Assembly: GCA_031292435.1 (NCBI GenBank)
Contig: JARLHD010000418.1
Span: 1-32,940 of the forward strand
From: Ignavibacteriaceae bacterium
GTDB taxonomy: Bacteria; Bacteroidota; Ignavibacteria; Ignavibacteriales; Ignavibacteriaceae
DNA: 32,940 nucleotides
Direction of reading: 5' to 3'
The position numbers and the translations under genes are program-made. Positions within the stretch are counted from its first letter, which is position 1, and the number at the start of each line of letters is the position of its first letter. The notes under the pieces were generated by a model. It worked only from the letters and a program-made list of their open reading frames with translations. It did no database searches and had not been told where the DNA came from. Of the stretch, positions 24,245 through 32,164 are shown piece by piece.

Positions 24245-25280
24245 TAAAAAGGAATTTCAGTTAAAAAAAATACTAAACTATACTCTCCCGGTATTTTTAA
24301 GCATAATATTCCTATTCGTTGCTTTTCGTAATAGTGACCTCAATAAAGTTTTCGAGTATGTCTCACATCCTTCAATTATTTGGATTATAATTTTTATTCT
24401 GTCAAATGTTTTCTCTCATTTCCTTCGCGCAGTCAGGTGGAAAGTAATTCTTCATTCTGTAAAAAAAGATGTATTGATTAAAAATGCATTTGGCGCATTG
24501 ATGATTGGTTATGGTGTAAATTTTGTAATTTCAAGACTGGGTGAATTTACCCGTGCTGCATTGATCGGTAAATGGGAAGGAATTTCACGTTCATCTATGT
24601 TTGGTACTGTAATGGTTGAACGCGTTATCGATGTTATTTTTCTTGGATTAGCTCTTGTGCTGTCTGTTTATATATCGAAAGATTTATTTATTAATTTCCC
24701 CTGGCTGAAATCAACTTTATATATCTCGTTTTTTCTAATGCTGATTGGGATATTCTTCCTTTACCTTACCATAAGATTCAAAGAAAAATTTTATAATGTT
24801 ATCATTAAAATAGTTTCCCGCTTTTCAGTTAAAATGGCAGATAAAGCTGCTCATATCTTTGAGATGCTGACTGAAGGGTTTGCAAGCCTGAGGGGGATAA
24901 AAAATTATCTGATTACAATTATTCTGAGTGCTGCTATTATGTTTGTCTATGCTCTGAATTCATATATAGGTTTCTTTACCCTTGGTATGCAAAATATGGG
25001 AATTCCTGTAAGTTTTAAGTTAGCCTGGGTTCTTATGAGTATAAGTGCTATAGGCGCAGTAATACCAACTCCCGGCGGCACTGGCTCCTATCATACTCTT
25101 GCAAAGTCCGTTCTTGTTTTCTTTGGCTTTAGTCTTAATATAAGTCTTGCTTATGCCTTTCTGACTCACATTATTTCCTTTTTTTTGATTATTTTTCTCG
25201 CTTTGATTTCGTTTTTCTTGCTTAATAAACAGCACTTAAATTTGTTAAAAGTAGTAAAACCAGGACCTGGTGATTTATGA
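24228..25280 (+). CDS. Flippase-like membrane protein (lysylphosphatidylglycerol synthase TM region / UPF0104 family)
   Basis: This 350-residue integral membrane protein has about eight hydrophobic segments and no soluble domain. Family-like marks are Ser-His-Phe-Leu-Arg-Ala-Val-Arg-Trp-Lys near residue 63, Arg-Leu-Gly-Glu-Phe-Thr-Arg-Ala near 102, and the conserved Pro-Thr-Pro-Gly-Gly-Thr-Gly loop near 280. These resemble the membrane part of MprF, the lysylphosphatidylglycerol synthase whose membrane half flips lipids. The catalytic lysyl-transfer domain is absent. The start is a TTG at 24228, 17 bases inside lolA, because no ATG fits upstream of the first membrane segment. The substrate is unknown. 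The neighbourhood (lolA, beta-barrel protein, uppP) suggests lipid or undecaprenyl-linked transport. Confidence 0.82.
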   Translation: MILENNKKEFQLKKILNYTLPVFLSIIFLFVAFRNSDLNKVFEYVSHPSIIWIIIFILSNVFSHFLRAVRWKVILHSVKKDVLIKNAFGALMIGYGVNFVISRLGEFTRAALIGKWEGISRSSMFGTVMVERVIDVIFLGLALVLSVYISKDLFINFPWLKSTLYISFFLMLIGIFFLYLTIRFKEKFYNVIIKIVSRFSVKMADKAAHIFEMLTEGFASLRGIKNYLITIILSAAIMFVYALNSYIGFFTLGMQNMGIPVSFKLAWVLMSISAIGAVIPTPGGTGSYHTLAKSVLVFFGFSLNISLAYAFLTHIISFFLIIFLALISFFLLNKQHLNLLKVVKPGPGDL

Positions 25281-25927
25281 AAAAGCTATTTATTTTATTG
25301 AATATTATCTTTATGGGAGCAATAGTTTTTCCGCAGATATCTGTCAGAGGCGGAATGGGAATAAATTTTATCAGTACTCCTACTTTAAGAGATTATCTCA
25401 ATGATGGTCACTTCGCTCCAATAAATAATCAGGTAGCAACATTTAATACAGCAATTAATTTTTCTGGAGAGGTGGATTTCAGAGCGGCTCAAAGTTATGA
25501 ATTAGGTGTAGAGGTCGCATATCTTTATAATTCGTTTACTTATTCTCCCTCTGGCGGAAGATATGAACTTTCTTACAGCAATGTAATGCCAACAATAGTC
25601 AACTATTATGTAATAGATGGACAAGGGTACAATTTTAAATTTGGTGGTGGTCTTGGATTAAGATTTGCCTCTATTAATGAATTAAGAGAATTTACTCAAA
25701 ACTCAAACAATTATAGTTCGGTTGGCTTTGGAATCTTGTTAAGAGCAATGGGAAATACTTCTCTCGGTGGAAATGTATATGCAAATATAACCGGAGATAT
25801 TCGGTATGATTTAAATGGTACACCCAAAAACAATGGTAATCCAATATTAGATCCAACATTTGGTAATAATGTGAATCTGAATTCTTTATCTGTAGGAATT
25901 AGTCTAGGCATAACTTATATTTTTTAG
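25277..25927 (+). CDS. Probable outer-membrane beta-barrel protein
   Basis: This 216-residue protein has a signal peptide (Met-Lys-Lys then a hydrophobic core, cleavage near residue 20) and then alternating hydrophobic and polar residues with many Gly/Asn/Tyr. Strand pairs such as Tyr-Glu-Leu-Gly-Val-Glu-Val-Ala-Tyr-Leu-Tyr and the C-terminal Ser-Val-Gly-Ile-Ser-Leu-Gly-Ile-Thr-Tyr-Ile-Phe end in phenylalanine, as outer-membrane barrels do. I estimate eight strands, but this is by eye. Its ATG overlaps the flippase-like gene's stop as ATGA, so the two are co-translated. No specific family is recognised. It may be a structural or small-molecule porin-like protein. Confidence 0.75.
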   Translation: MKKLFILLNIIFMGAIVFPQISVRGGMGINFISTPTLRDYLNDGHFAPINNQVATFNTAINFSGEVDFRAAQSYELGVEVAYLYNSFTYSPSGGRYELSYSNVMPTIVNYYVIDGQGYNFKFGGGLGLRFASINELREFTQNSNNYSSVGFGILLRAMGNTSLGGNVYANITGDIRYDLNGTPKNNGNPILDPTFGNNVNLNSLSVGISLGITYIF

Positions 25928-25935
25928 GAGGATCG

Positions 25936-26805
25936 ATGAGTTTAATTGAAGCGATAATTCTCGGTATTGTCCAGGGAATTACTGAATTCCTACCAATCAG
26001 CAGCACTGGTCATCTTACGCTTGCTGGCAAACTTATGGATCTGATTGGTCAGCCAAATCATATTATTAGCATTGATAATCCGGAACATTGGACAGCGTTT
26101 ATGGCCGTTATTCAACTCGGGACGCTTGCTGCGGTATTAATTTATTTTCTTAAAGATATTATAAATATTATTCGCTCTTTTCTTAAGGAAAATCTTAGTG
26201 AAAGAAAAAGCTTTGTAAACCAAAGCATGGATTCACGACTCGGTTGGCTCATTATTATCGGAACAATCCCGGTAGTTATATTTGGGCTGTCATTTAAGCA
26301 TTTAATTGAGGGAAATTTAACTAAGAATTTATGGGTCATATCCTGCAGTCTTATCGTTCTCGCTATTATTCTGTTTATCGCTGAGAGAACTGCAAAGTTT
26401 AAAAAAGAAATTAAGGATATTACAATTAAAGATGCTTTGATTATTGGGATTGCACAAAGTTGTGCGTTGATCCCTGGTTCTTCCCGTTCAGGTACAACTA
26501 TAACCGGCGGACTCTTTATGGGTTTGAAAAGAGAATCTGCTGCAAGATTTTCTTTTCTATTAAGTATCCCTGCTGTATTTGCAAGTGGTCTCCTTGAACT
26601 AAAGGAGTCACTGCCCTACATTCATGGGGAAATGTTATTGAACTTGGTCGTTTCAACTTTAGTAGCCGGTATTTGTGGTTACATAGCAATCGACTTTCTT
26701 CTTAAATTTCTGAAAAAAAATACTACGTATGTCTTTATTGCATACCGGATAATTTTAGGAGTTGTTATTCTAACTCTTTTATTTAATAAAATAATTCAAC
26801 CATAG
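25936..26805 (+). CDS. uppP: Undecaprenyl-diphosphatase UppP (BacA family)
   Basis: UppP (289 residues) removes a phosphate from undecaprenyl pyrophosphate at the outer face of the inner membrane, recycling the lipid carrier for peptidoglycan and glycan synthesis. The two active-site motifs are present: [17 protein letters not shown] (about 11-27) and Pro-Gly-Ser-Ser-Arg-Ser-Gly-Thr-Thr (about 180-188). About eight membrane segments are seen. Length is normal. A strong AGGAGG at 25926-25931 precedes the ATG. The gene follows the barrel protein after 8 bases. The bacA name reflects bacitracin tolerance when overproduced. Confidence 0.96.
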   Translation: MSLIEAIILGIVQGITEFLPISSTGHLTLAGKLMDLIGQPNHIISIDNPEHWTAFMAVIQLGTLAAVLIYFLKDIINIIRSFLKENLSERKSFVNQSMDSRLGWLIIIGTIPVVIFGLSFKHLIEGNLTKNLWVISCSLIVLAIILFIAERTAKFKKEIKDITIKDALIIGIAQSCALIPGSSRSGTTITGGLFMGLKRESAARFSFLLSIPAVFASGLLELKESLPYIHGEMLLNLVVSTLVAGICGYIAIDFLLKFLKKNTTYVFIAYRIILGVVILTLLFNKIIQP

Positions 26806-26813
26806 GAGATAAT

Positions 26814-27386
26814 ATGAAAACTATAGCTGTATTCTTTCTTTCAATGTGTTTATTCTTTGCTTCAAATGCACAGAATAAAAAAATTACTACTGTAAAAAAA
26901 GATGATAACAAAAAAACTATCGCGGTGATTAAAACTAACATGGGTAACATAGAAATAGAATTATTTGCGCAACAAACTCCCAAAACAGTTGAAAATTTCA
27001 TAACTCTTGCTAAGAAAGGTTATTACAAAGGTATTATTTTTCATCGCGTTATTAAAAACTTTATGATCCAGGGTGGAGATCCGACTGGAACGGGAACTGG
27101 CGGTGAAAGTGCATGGGGTGGAAAATTTGAAGATGAGATAGTTCCAAGCCTTACTTTTGATAAAGAAGGTATTCTTGCAATGGCTAACGCAGGACCCGGT
27201 ACTAATGGCAGTCAATTCTTTATTACTCTTGCCGCTACCCCCTGGTTAAATGGCCACCATACTATATTTGGAAAAGTTATTAAAGGTATGGATGTTGTTA
27301 AAGCTATCGGTAATGTTAAAACTGCTCCTGGCGATAAACCTATTAAAAAAGTTGTTATGAATGATGTGGTAATTGAAAAAAGATAA
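26814..27386 (+). CDS. Exported cyclophilin-type peptidyl-prolyl isomerase
   Basis: This 190-residue protein has an N-terminal signal peptide (Met-Lys-Thr then a hydrophobic core, cut after Ser-Asn-Ala) and a short Lys/Asp linker. A cyclophilin domain follows (about 40-190) with Phe-His-Arg-Val-Ile (catalytic arginine), Phe-Met-Ile-Gln-Gly-Gly-Asp-Pro, and Gly-Ser-Gln-Phe-Phe-Ile-Thr. It would catalyse cis-trans isomerisation of prolyl bonds during folding in the periplasm. It starts 8 bases after uppP with AGGAGA upstream. The next gene is a close paralogue without a signal peptide, so a tandem duplication has split into two compartments. Confidence 0.94.
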   Translation: MKTIAVFFLSMCLFFASNAQNKKITTVKKDDNKKTIAVIKTNMGNIEIELFAQQTPKTVENFITLAKKGYYKGIIFHRVIKNFMIQGGDPTGTGTGGESAWGGKFEDEIVPSLTFDKEGILAMANAGPGTNGSQFFITLAATPWLNGHHTIFGKVIKGMDVVKAIGNVKTAPGDKPIKKVVMNDVVIEKR

Positions 27387-27414
27387 TCCCTCAATAAAAT
27401 AACAAAGAGGTAAT

Positions 27415-27912
27415 ATGTCCGATAATAAAGATGATCAGAAAAAGTTAATTGCCATTATTAAAACTAACATGGGTGATATTGAGATAGAATTATTCCGCAG
27501 TGAAGCACCTAAAACCGTTGAGAACTTTGTTGAGCTTGCAAAGAAAGATTATTATAACGGAGTTATCTTCCATAGAGTAATTGATAATTTCATGATCCAG
27601 GGGGGTGACCCCACTGGAACTGGACGCGGTGGAGAAAGTATATGGGGAAGGAAATTCAAAGATGAATTTAGCCCCAAACTTACTTTTGATAAGGCAGGTT
27701 TACTCGCCATGGCTAATGCCGGTCCTGGTACTAACGGAAGTCAATTCTTCATAACTTTAGCACCAACAGCCTGGCTCAATAATCACCATACCATTTTCGG
27801 TAAAGTTGTAAGTGGTAATGATGTCGTTTATGCGATAGGAAAAACAAAGACAAAGAACGATCGTCCGGTCAATGACGTGGTTATGCAGAAAATTGTTATT
27901 GAAAATAAATAA
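27415..27912 (+). CDS. Cytoplasmic cyclophilin-type peptidyl-prolyl isomerase
   Basis: This 165-residue protein is one complete cyclophilin domain with [17 protein letters not shown] and Gly-Ser-Gln-Phe-Phe-Ile-Thr. It aligns almost without gaps with the exported paralogue upstream and is very roughly two thirds identical by eye. No signal peptide is present, so it acts in the cytosol on folding proteins. AGAGG sits 7 bases before the ATG, and 28 bases separate it from the first copy. A strong terminator hairpin follows within 10 bases, so it is the last gene of the ftsK-lolA-uppP run. Confidence 0.94.
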   Translation: MSDNKDDQKKLIAIIKTNMGDIEIELFRSEAPKTVENFVELAKKDYYNGVIFHRVIDNFMIQGGDPTGTGRGGESIWGRKFKDEFSPKLTFDKAGLLAMANAGPGTNGSQFFITLAPTAWLNNHHTIFGKVVSGNDVVYAIGKTKTKNDRPVNDVVMQKIVIENK

Positions 27913-27917
27913 TTGTT

Positions 27918-27941
27918 AAAATCCCGTATCAACGGGATTTT
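27918..27941 (+). terminator. Intrinsic terminator after the cyclophilin genes
   Basis: AAAATCCCG (27918-27926) pairs perfectly with CGGGATTTT (27933-27941) around a 6-base loop. The symmetric A and T ends allow it to work in both directions. It begins 5 bases after the second cyclophilin's stop and precedes holA. Confidence 0.8.
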
Positions 27942-28024
27942 GATCAAACAATTTACTCAGCTGCCTCCGCAGAATGCTGAAATCTAGTAAGTTTAAACAC
28001 AACACTGATGTGTCTGATCCGTTG

Positions 28025-29038
28025 ATGGCAAAAATTAAAGTAAATATTCCTTCAATTCTGGAAGCTTCTAAAACTTTTACTAAGGATAAATTTCTTCCTG
28101 TATATTTCTTTTGTGGCAACGATTATTTTAGTATTGAGGCAGTTATTAAGGAACTGGATTTTGCGATTACTCCTTTCATTGCTTCTGATTTTGATAAGGA
28201 AACAATACTGGGAGATGATAAGATCAATTTGCCGCAGCTCTTAAGTATGGCATCATCCTTTCCTTTTGGTTCCGATAGAAAATTCATTCTCTTCAAGGAG
28301 TTCGATAAGGTTAATGATATAAATTCTTTAACAGAGTATCTCCGAACTCCTCCGTTTTTTACAACAATCGCCTTTATTTATAATGGTGAATTACAGAACC
28401 CTGAAAAAGAACCCTATAAGTCGCTTATTAGAAATAAATTTATCTTTGAAGCAAAAGAACTCAAGGGTGAAAATCTTATAAATTGGCTTATTGACTTTGC
28501 ACGCAGGAACGGAAAGGAATTGTCAACTGAAAATGCACGGCTTATTACTGAAATTAGCGGTGGTAATCGATCTATTCTAGAGGATCAGCTTGAAAAAATA
28601 TTTATTTTCCTCGGCACTGAAAAAGTAATTGATTATACAACTATAATTGCCCTCTCTGCTTCGTTAAAAGAGAATACTATCTTCGATTTACAGGATGCTT
28701 TGGGGAAAAAAAATAAGGCGATGTCAATTAAAATCTTGTTTAATCTCCTTGAAAAAGGCACGGATCCTTCCTTTATTGTAGCAATGCTAACAAAATATTT
28801 CACTGGACTTTCTCGGGTTAATGAAATGAAAGGGAAAATTCAGGATGATGTTGCCGCAAGAATTGTTGGTACTCATCCCTTTTATTATAAAAATTTTAAG
28901 GCTGCTAGGGAAAATTTCACCGATAGAGATATTTTTCGCTCAGTTAAAGCTGTTCTGAATGTGGATATTCTCCTAAAAACGACCTCTTTTGACCCTAAAT
29001 CCCTTTTTACGGTACTGATTACAGATATTCTGAAATAA
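28025..29038 (+). CDS. holA: DNA polymerase III delta subunit (HolA-like)
   Basis: HolA opens the sliding clamp ring as part of the clamp loader. The frame encodes about 337 residues. It has Pro-Val-Tyr-Phe-Phe-Cys-Gly-Asn-Asp-Tyr-Phe near the start, in place of the family's Pro-Val-Tyr-Leu-Leu-x-Gly-x-Glu. Then come Phe-Gly-Ser-Asp-Arg-Lys-Phe-Ile-Leu-Phe-Lys-Glu-Phe, and Ile-Ser-Gly-Gly-Asn-Arg-Ser-Ile-Leu-Glu-Asp-Gln-Leu-Glu-Lys in the second domain. The Walker A lysine is missing, as always in delta. The C-terminal helical collar domain follows from about 200. I prefer the ATG at 28025. An in-frame ATG at 27974 would add 17 residues, but neither start has a clear ribosome-binding site. 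Confidence 0.88.
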   Translation: MAKIKVNIPSILEASKTFTKDKFLPVYFFCGNDYFSIEAVIKELDFAITPFIASDFDKETILGDDKINLPQLLSMASSFPFGSDRKFILFKEFDKVNDINSLTEYLRTPPFFTTIAFIYNGELQNPEKEPYKSLIRNKFIFEAKELKGENLINWLIDFARRNGKELSTENARLITEISGGNRSILEDQLEKIFIFLGTEKVIDYTTIIALSASLKENTIFDLQDALGKKNKAMSIKILFNLLEKGTDPSFIVAMLTKYFTGLSRVNEMKGKIQDDVAARIVGTHPFYYKNFKAARENFTDRDIFRSVKAVLNVDILLKTTSFDPKSLFTVLITDILK

Positions 29039-29057
29039 ACAGTTTATTTTCTGGTTA

Positions 29058-29086
29058 GGAAACATTTTAAATTCATAAAAGTATAA
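29058..29086 (+). promoter_or_regulatory. Candidate ECF-type promoter before the sigma gene
   Basis: GGAAAC at 29058-29063 is spaced 17 bases from GTATAA at 29081-29086. GGAAC-like -35 boxes with a 16-17 base spacer are typical of ECF sigma promoters, and ECF genes are often self-activated. The -10 match is weak and the sequence is AT-rich, so chance is possible. Confidence 0.3.
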
Positions 29087-29096
29087 AAGAAGAATT

Positions 29097-29684
29097 TTGA
29101 TAGAAAAAAAACTCGGCGATCTTACCGACGAGGAATTGATACTAGAGTTTCAACAGAATAATACGGTTAAAGCATATGAAATATTGGTTCAGAGGTACAA
29201 AAACCCCTTAATCAATTATATCTATAGGTTTTTAGGTGATTATGAAGCCTGCGCCGATATTGTTCAGGAAACTATGATTAAGGTATATAGAAATAAAGAT
29301 TCTTATAAATCTATTGCAAAGTTTTCTACTTGGATTTATACTATTGCTGGTAACCTGGCTAGAACTGAGTATCAAAGACGCAAACGCAGAAATATCTTTT
29401 CCATTAGTTCTTATGGAGATGAGAATGAAAATTTTGATATACCCGATGAAAGTGCACGTCCTGATGTAATTACCGATAGCGGAATTAAGGATGAAATTAT
29501 TCAGAAAGCTCTTCTTAAAGTTTCAGATTCTTACCGTGAAATGGTTATACTTAGAGATATTCAGGAAATGTCTTATGAGGAAATTGCTGAAGTTACTGGT
29601 ATTGCAGTAGGTACTGTAAAATCAAGAATAAATAGAGGAAGGAATCAACTGCAAAAATTGCTAAAGGATATTTATAAGGAATGA
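29097..29684 (+). CDS. ECF-type RNA polymerase sigma factor
   Basis: This 195-residue sigma-70-family protein of the ECF (RpoE/SigW-like) type has region 2 (about 10-85) with Asp-Ile-Val-Gln-Glu-Thr-Met-Ile-Lys-Val-Tyr and Phe-Ser-Thr-Trp-Ile-Tyr-Thr-Ile-Ala. Region 4 (about 130-190) has Glu-Met-Ser-Tyr-Glu-Glu-Ile-Ala-Glu-Val-Thr-Gly and Gly-Thr-Val-Lys-Ser-Arg-Ile-Asn-Arg-Gly. It directs polymerase to stress-responsive promoters, probably envelope-related. The start is TTG at 29097, with GAAGAA upstream. The next gene follows after 4 bases and is very likely its anti-sigma factor. Confidence 0.93.
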   Translation: MIEKKLGDLTDEELILEFQQNNTVKAYEILVQRYKNPLINYIYRFLGDYEACADIVQETMIKVYRNKDSYKSIAKFSTWIYTIAGNLARTEYQRRKRRNIFSISSYGDENENFDIPDESARPDVITDSGIKDEIIQKALLKVSDSYREMVILRDIQEMSYEEIAEVTGIAVGTVKSRINRGRNQLQKLLKDIYKE

Positions 29685-29688
29685 ATAA

Positions 29689-30171
29689 ATGATACCAAAT
29701 GATGATGAAGTTCGCTATAAAAATATTATAAATCTCCTAAAACAGATGCCCAAGGTATCTGCTCCTCCAAATTTTGAATCTGATTTAATGAGAAGGATAA
29801 ATATTGGAAATTTTAATGATACCTATAAAATTAAATGGTGGGATAGATTTCTTTTTCCCACTCGTATTATAGCTGCCACAACCTTAGCTATTTCAATAGT
29901 TGCGGTTTTTTACGTACTTAACGATAATTCAGTTGATAAGGAAAATCCCTTTCTATTAAAACCACCAATTAGAAAATCAGTATTGCAAAGCCAGAACAAA
30001 CAACTGCATTTATCAAAAACACCGGAGTATGCCGAAGCTTCAATTAATGGTTCTTTTAAAATAAATAAAGAAGGGCTTAATTTTCTTCATATTCGCTTAA
30101 ATGAAGCTGAAAAAGCCAAAATTACTAGGTTAAAAGAGCAAATTAGAGCCTATTTCAATGAAAATCGATAG
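29689..30171 (+). CDS. Putative membrane-bound anti-sigma factor
   Basis: This 160-residue protein has a cytoplasmic N-terminus (about 1-55), one membrane segment (about 58-77) and an outer-facing C-terminus (about 80-160) with basic and Ser-rich stretches. The N-terminal Leu-Lys-Gln-Met-Pro-Lys-Val-Ser-Ala-Pro-Pro-Asn-Phe-Glu-Ser-Asp-Leu-Met-Arg-Arg-Ile pattern resembles anti-sigma-like proteins found next to ECF genes in FCB bacteria. The zinc-binding His-x3-Cys-x2-Cys of classical ZAS anti-sigma factors is absent, since there are no cysteines at all. Its place 4 bases after the ECF sigma gene is the main support. An alternative is an unrelated small membrane protein. Confidence 0.65.
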   Translation: MIPNDDEVRYKNIINLLKQMPKVSAPPNFESDLMRRINIGNFNDTYKIKWWDRFLFPTRIIAATTLAISIVAVFYVLNDNSVDKENPFLLKPPIRKSVLQSQNKQLHLSKTPEYAEASINGSFKINKEGLNFLHIRLNEAEKAKITRLKEQIRAYFNENR

Positions 30172-30246
30172 GTTTAATTTTGTTAAGTGGAGTATATTTT
30201 TTATATTTAAAATTACTTAATATAAAAATTCAGACAGGTTGATATA

Positions 30247-30492
30247 ATGAAAAAAGGAATTCATCCGGAATATAGGCCAGTAGTATTTCATGATGTGTCT
30301 TGTGATTTCTCGATACTTACGCGCTCAACAATTAAATCCAGCGAAACGATACAATGGACAGATGGGAAAACTTATCCTTTAATTAAACTCGAAATTTCTA
30401 GTGGATCTCATCCATTTTTTACTGGAAAACAGAAACTTATGGATACTGCTGGAAGAGTAGAAAAGTTCAATAAGAAGTATTCGAAGAAATAA
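30247..30492 (+). CDS. rpmE2: 50S ribosomal protein L31 type B
   Basis: L31 (81 residues) sits at the central protuberance of the 50S subunit and bridges to the 30S subunit. The opening [15 protein letters not shown] and the end [10 protein letters not shown] identify the B type. The zinc-binding cysteine quartet of type A is missing; only one cysteine is present. Length is typical. AGG 9 bases before the ATG may serve as a weak ribosome-binding site. It appears monocistronic: 75 AT-rich bases precede it and a clear terminator follows. TAATTTTG at 30175-30182 resembles a TAnnTTTG promoter box but has no good partner box. Confidence 0.96.
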   Translation: MKKGIHPEYRPVVFHDVSCDFSILTRSTIKSSETIQWTDGKTYPLIKLEISSGSHPFFTGKQKLMDTAGRVEKFNKKYSKK

Positions 30493-30516
30493 TTTTTTCT
30501 GTAAATTGAAAAAAAT

Positions 30517-30538
30517 AAAGCCAGTTCGCTGGCTTTTT
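30517..30538 (+). terminator. Intrinsic terminator after rpmE2
   Basis: AAAGCCAG (30517-30524) pairs with CTGGCTTT (30529-30536) around a TTCG loop, with a T-tract at 30534-30538. It lies 25 bases after the L31 stop codon. Confidence 0.9.
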
Positions 30539-30627
30539 CTATTTTAAATTCTTCTATAAGTGACTAACTACATCGCTAATGCTAACTAATTACAATACTT
30601 TTATCATTGAAATAAAGGAATAAATCA

Positions 30628-31314
30628 TTGATAAATACTCTTGAATCTCAACCTGAAGTTTCTGTGATTCTTTCTGTCTTTAATAGGGAGCAATATCTTA
30701 ATAGGTGTCTTGACTCACTTATGATTCAGTCATTTAAAAATTGGGAACTAATTGCGATTGATGATGGAAGTGAGGATAATTCCTTTGAGATACTAAAAGA
30801 ATATCAGATACTTTATCATAATATTCAACTAATTAGACATAAGAATATGAAACTTCCTTTAAGTAGGAATAAGGGAATCTTAGCTTCCAATAGTAAGTTT
30901 ATTACATTTATTGATAGTGATGATGAATATACCAAAGATCATCTTAAAATGCGGGTGGAATATTTGAATGCTCACCCTGAAGTTGATATGATACGTGGAG
31001 GTATAAAAATTATCGGGAATGAGTACGTTCGCGATAAAAATAACCCATTCAAAATGATTCATCTTTCCGAATGCACTGTAGGAGCTACTTTTTTTGGCAG
31101 ACGATATGTCTTTCTTCATCTTAATGGATTCCAAAATCTTGAATATAGTGAAGATTCAGATTTCCTCGATCGGGCTGAAAAGTGCTTCCGTGTTGATAAA
31201 GTCGACTTTAACACGTATAAATATTATCGTGAAGTGCCGGATAGTATTACTAATAATTATTTCAAATCAGACATCCCTTCTCCTCCACCTCCGGAGGTTA
31301 AATTTCCTAATTAA
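30628..31314 (+). CDS. Family 2 glycosyltransferase
   Basis: This 228-residue GT-A fold protein opens with Val-Ser-Val-Ile-Leu-Ser-Val-Phe-Asn-Arg-Glu. It has Leu-Ile-Ala-Ile-Asp-Asp-Gly-Ser-Glu-Asp-Asn (nucleotide-binding aspartates) and Phe-Ile-Asp-Ser-Asp-Asp-Glu-Tyr at about 90-97, the DxD metal-binding motif. It would transfer a sugar from an activated nucleotide donor to a glycan or lipid-linked acceptor. The start is TTG at 30628, with AAAGGAA 8 bases upstream. It lacks a membrane segment. At under 230 residues it is a short GT2, so the acceptor-binding part is minimal. The pathway is unknown; surface glycan synthesis is likely. Confidence 0.88.
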   Translation: MINTLESQPEVSVILSVFNREQYLNRCLDSLMIQSFKNWELIAIDDGSEDNSFEILKEYQILYHNIQLIRHKNMKLPLSRNKGILASNSKFITFIDSDDEYTKDHLKMRVEYLNAHPEVDMIRGGIKIIGNEYVRDKNNPFKMIHLSECTVGATFFGRRYVFLHLNGFQNLEYSEDSDFLDRAEKCFRVDKVDFNTYKYYREVPDSITNNYFKSDIPSPPPPEVKFPN

Positions 31315-31429
31315 CTAATCCCTCTTTTTATTGTTGTTCTAATTAAAACCCTTTATAAGTGATTGTTCTATTTCCGTGTCAAATTTAATATTCTTAGTTT
31401 ACAGTTATTCTTTTTTTAAAAAAAGCAAA

Positions 31430-32080
31430 ATGAAAAACATATATATTTCTTCAGTTTATATTCTTGTTTTCTGCATGGTCTGTTTTGCTCAAAAACCTTG
31501 TCCGGGTGTACCTATCATTAATTATGGTGGCAAAATATACCATACGGTAAAGATTGGTTCGCAATGCTGGCTTAAAGAAAATTTGAATATCGGTATGATG
31601 ATTGATTCAACTAAAGGTCAGAAGAATAATAAGATAATAGAAAAATATTGCTATAGAAATGATCTGGCTAATTGTTCAATGTATGGCGGCTTATATCAAT
31701 GGGGTGAAACCATGCAATATTCCACTGGCTCAGGAAAAATAAAAGGGATTTGTCCTTCAGGTTGGCACATTCCGGACACTACTGATTTTAATAAATTGAC
31801 ATTAACAGTTAATCAAAATAGTACGAAATTAAAAGCAGTTGAACAAGGTGATGGTGCTGGCAGTGGTTCAAATTTTAGTGGATTTTCTGCTTTGCTTGCT
31901 GGATCTCGAGGTCTCAATGGAGCTTTCTTTGGAATTAAATCCTATACTTACTTCTGGTGCGCTTCAACGGCTAATTCAACTGATGCCCTCGACTTGTACT
32001 TAAACCATGGAACCGGCAATATTTATCCAAGCAATAGTAATGTCGATTATGGCTTTAGTGTGCGTTGCATTAAAAACTGA
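31430..32080 (+). CDS. Secreted FISUMP-domain protein
   Basis: This 216-residue protein has a signal peptide cut near Cys-Phe-Ala. A single FISUMP domain follows (Fibrobacter succinogenes major paralogous domain, TIGR02145). The signature is visible: Tyr-His-Thr-Val-Lys-Ile-Gly-Ser-Gln-Cys-Trp-Leu-Lys-Glu-Asn-Leu-Asn, then Gly-Leu-Tyr-Gln-Trp-Gly-Glu, Ile-Cys-Pro-Ser-Gly-Trp-His-Ile-Pro, and a C-terminal Gly-Phe-Ser-Val-Arg-Cys-Ile-Lys. Cysteines probably form disulfides. The function of the family is unknown; it is abundant in FCB surface and secreted proteins. I chose the ATG at 31430, since a GTG at 31376 would put 18 extra residues before the signal peptide. Confidence 0.88.
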   Translation: MKNIYISSVYILVFCMVCFAQKPCPGVPIINYGGKIYHTVKIGSQCWLKENLNIGMMIDSTKGQKNNKIIEKYCYRNDLANCSMYGGLYQWGETMQYSTGSGKIKGICPSGWHIPDTTDFNKLTLTVNQNSTKLKAVEQGDGAGSGSNFSGFSALLAGSRGLNGAFFGIKSYTYFWCASTANSTDALDLYLNHGTGNIYPSNSNVDYGFSVRCIKN

Positions 32081-32096
32081 TCTGGCATAGTTTAAT

Positions 32097-32118
32097 AGAA
32101 TCCTTAAAGATTCTTTCA
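32097..32118 (+). terminator. Weak terminator-like hairpin after the FISUMP gene
   Basis: AGAATC (32097-32102) pairs with GATTCT (32109-32114) around a 6-base loop, followed by TTTC. The stem is short and AT-rich, so this may be only partly effective. Confidence 0.4.
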
Positions 32119-32149
32119 TTAAAAAACATTAAATTATCTTTCTTAATAA

Positions 32150-32157
32150 TACATTTG
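32150..32157 (+). promoter_or_regulatory. Candidate -7 promoter box of the GlmU-like gene
   Basis: TACATTTG matches TAnnTTTG and ends 7 bases before the ATG at 32165, which would put the transcript start almost at the start codon, giving a leaderless or near-leaderless mRNA. No convincing -33 box is seen upstream, so confidence is low. Confidence 0.3.
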
Positions 32158-32164
32158 AGTTACT

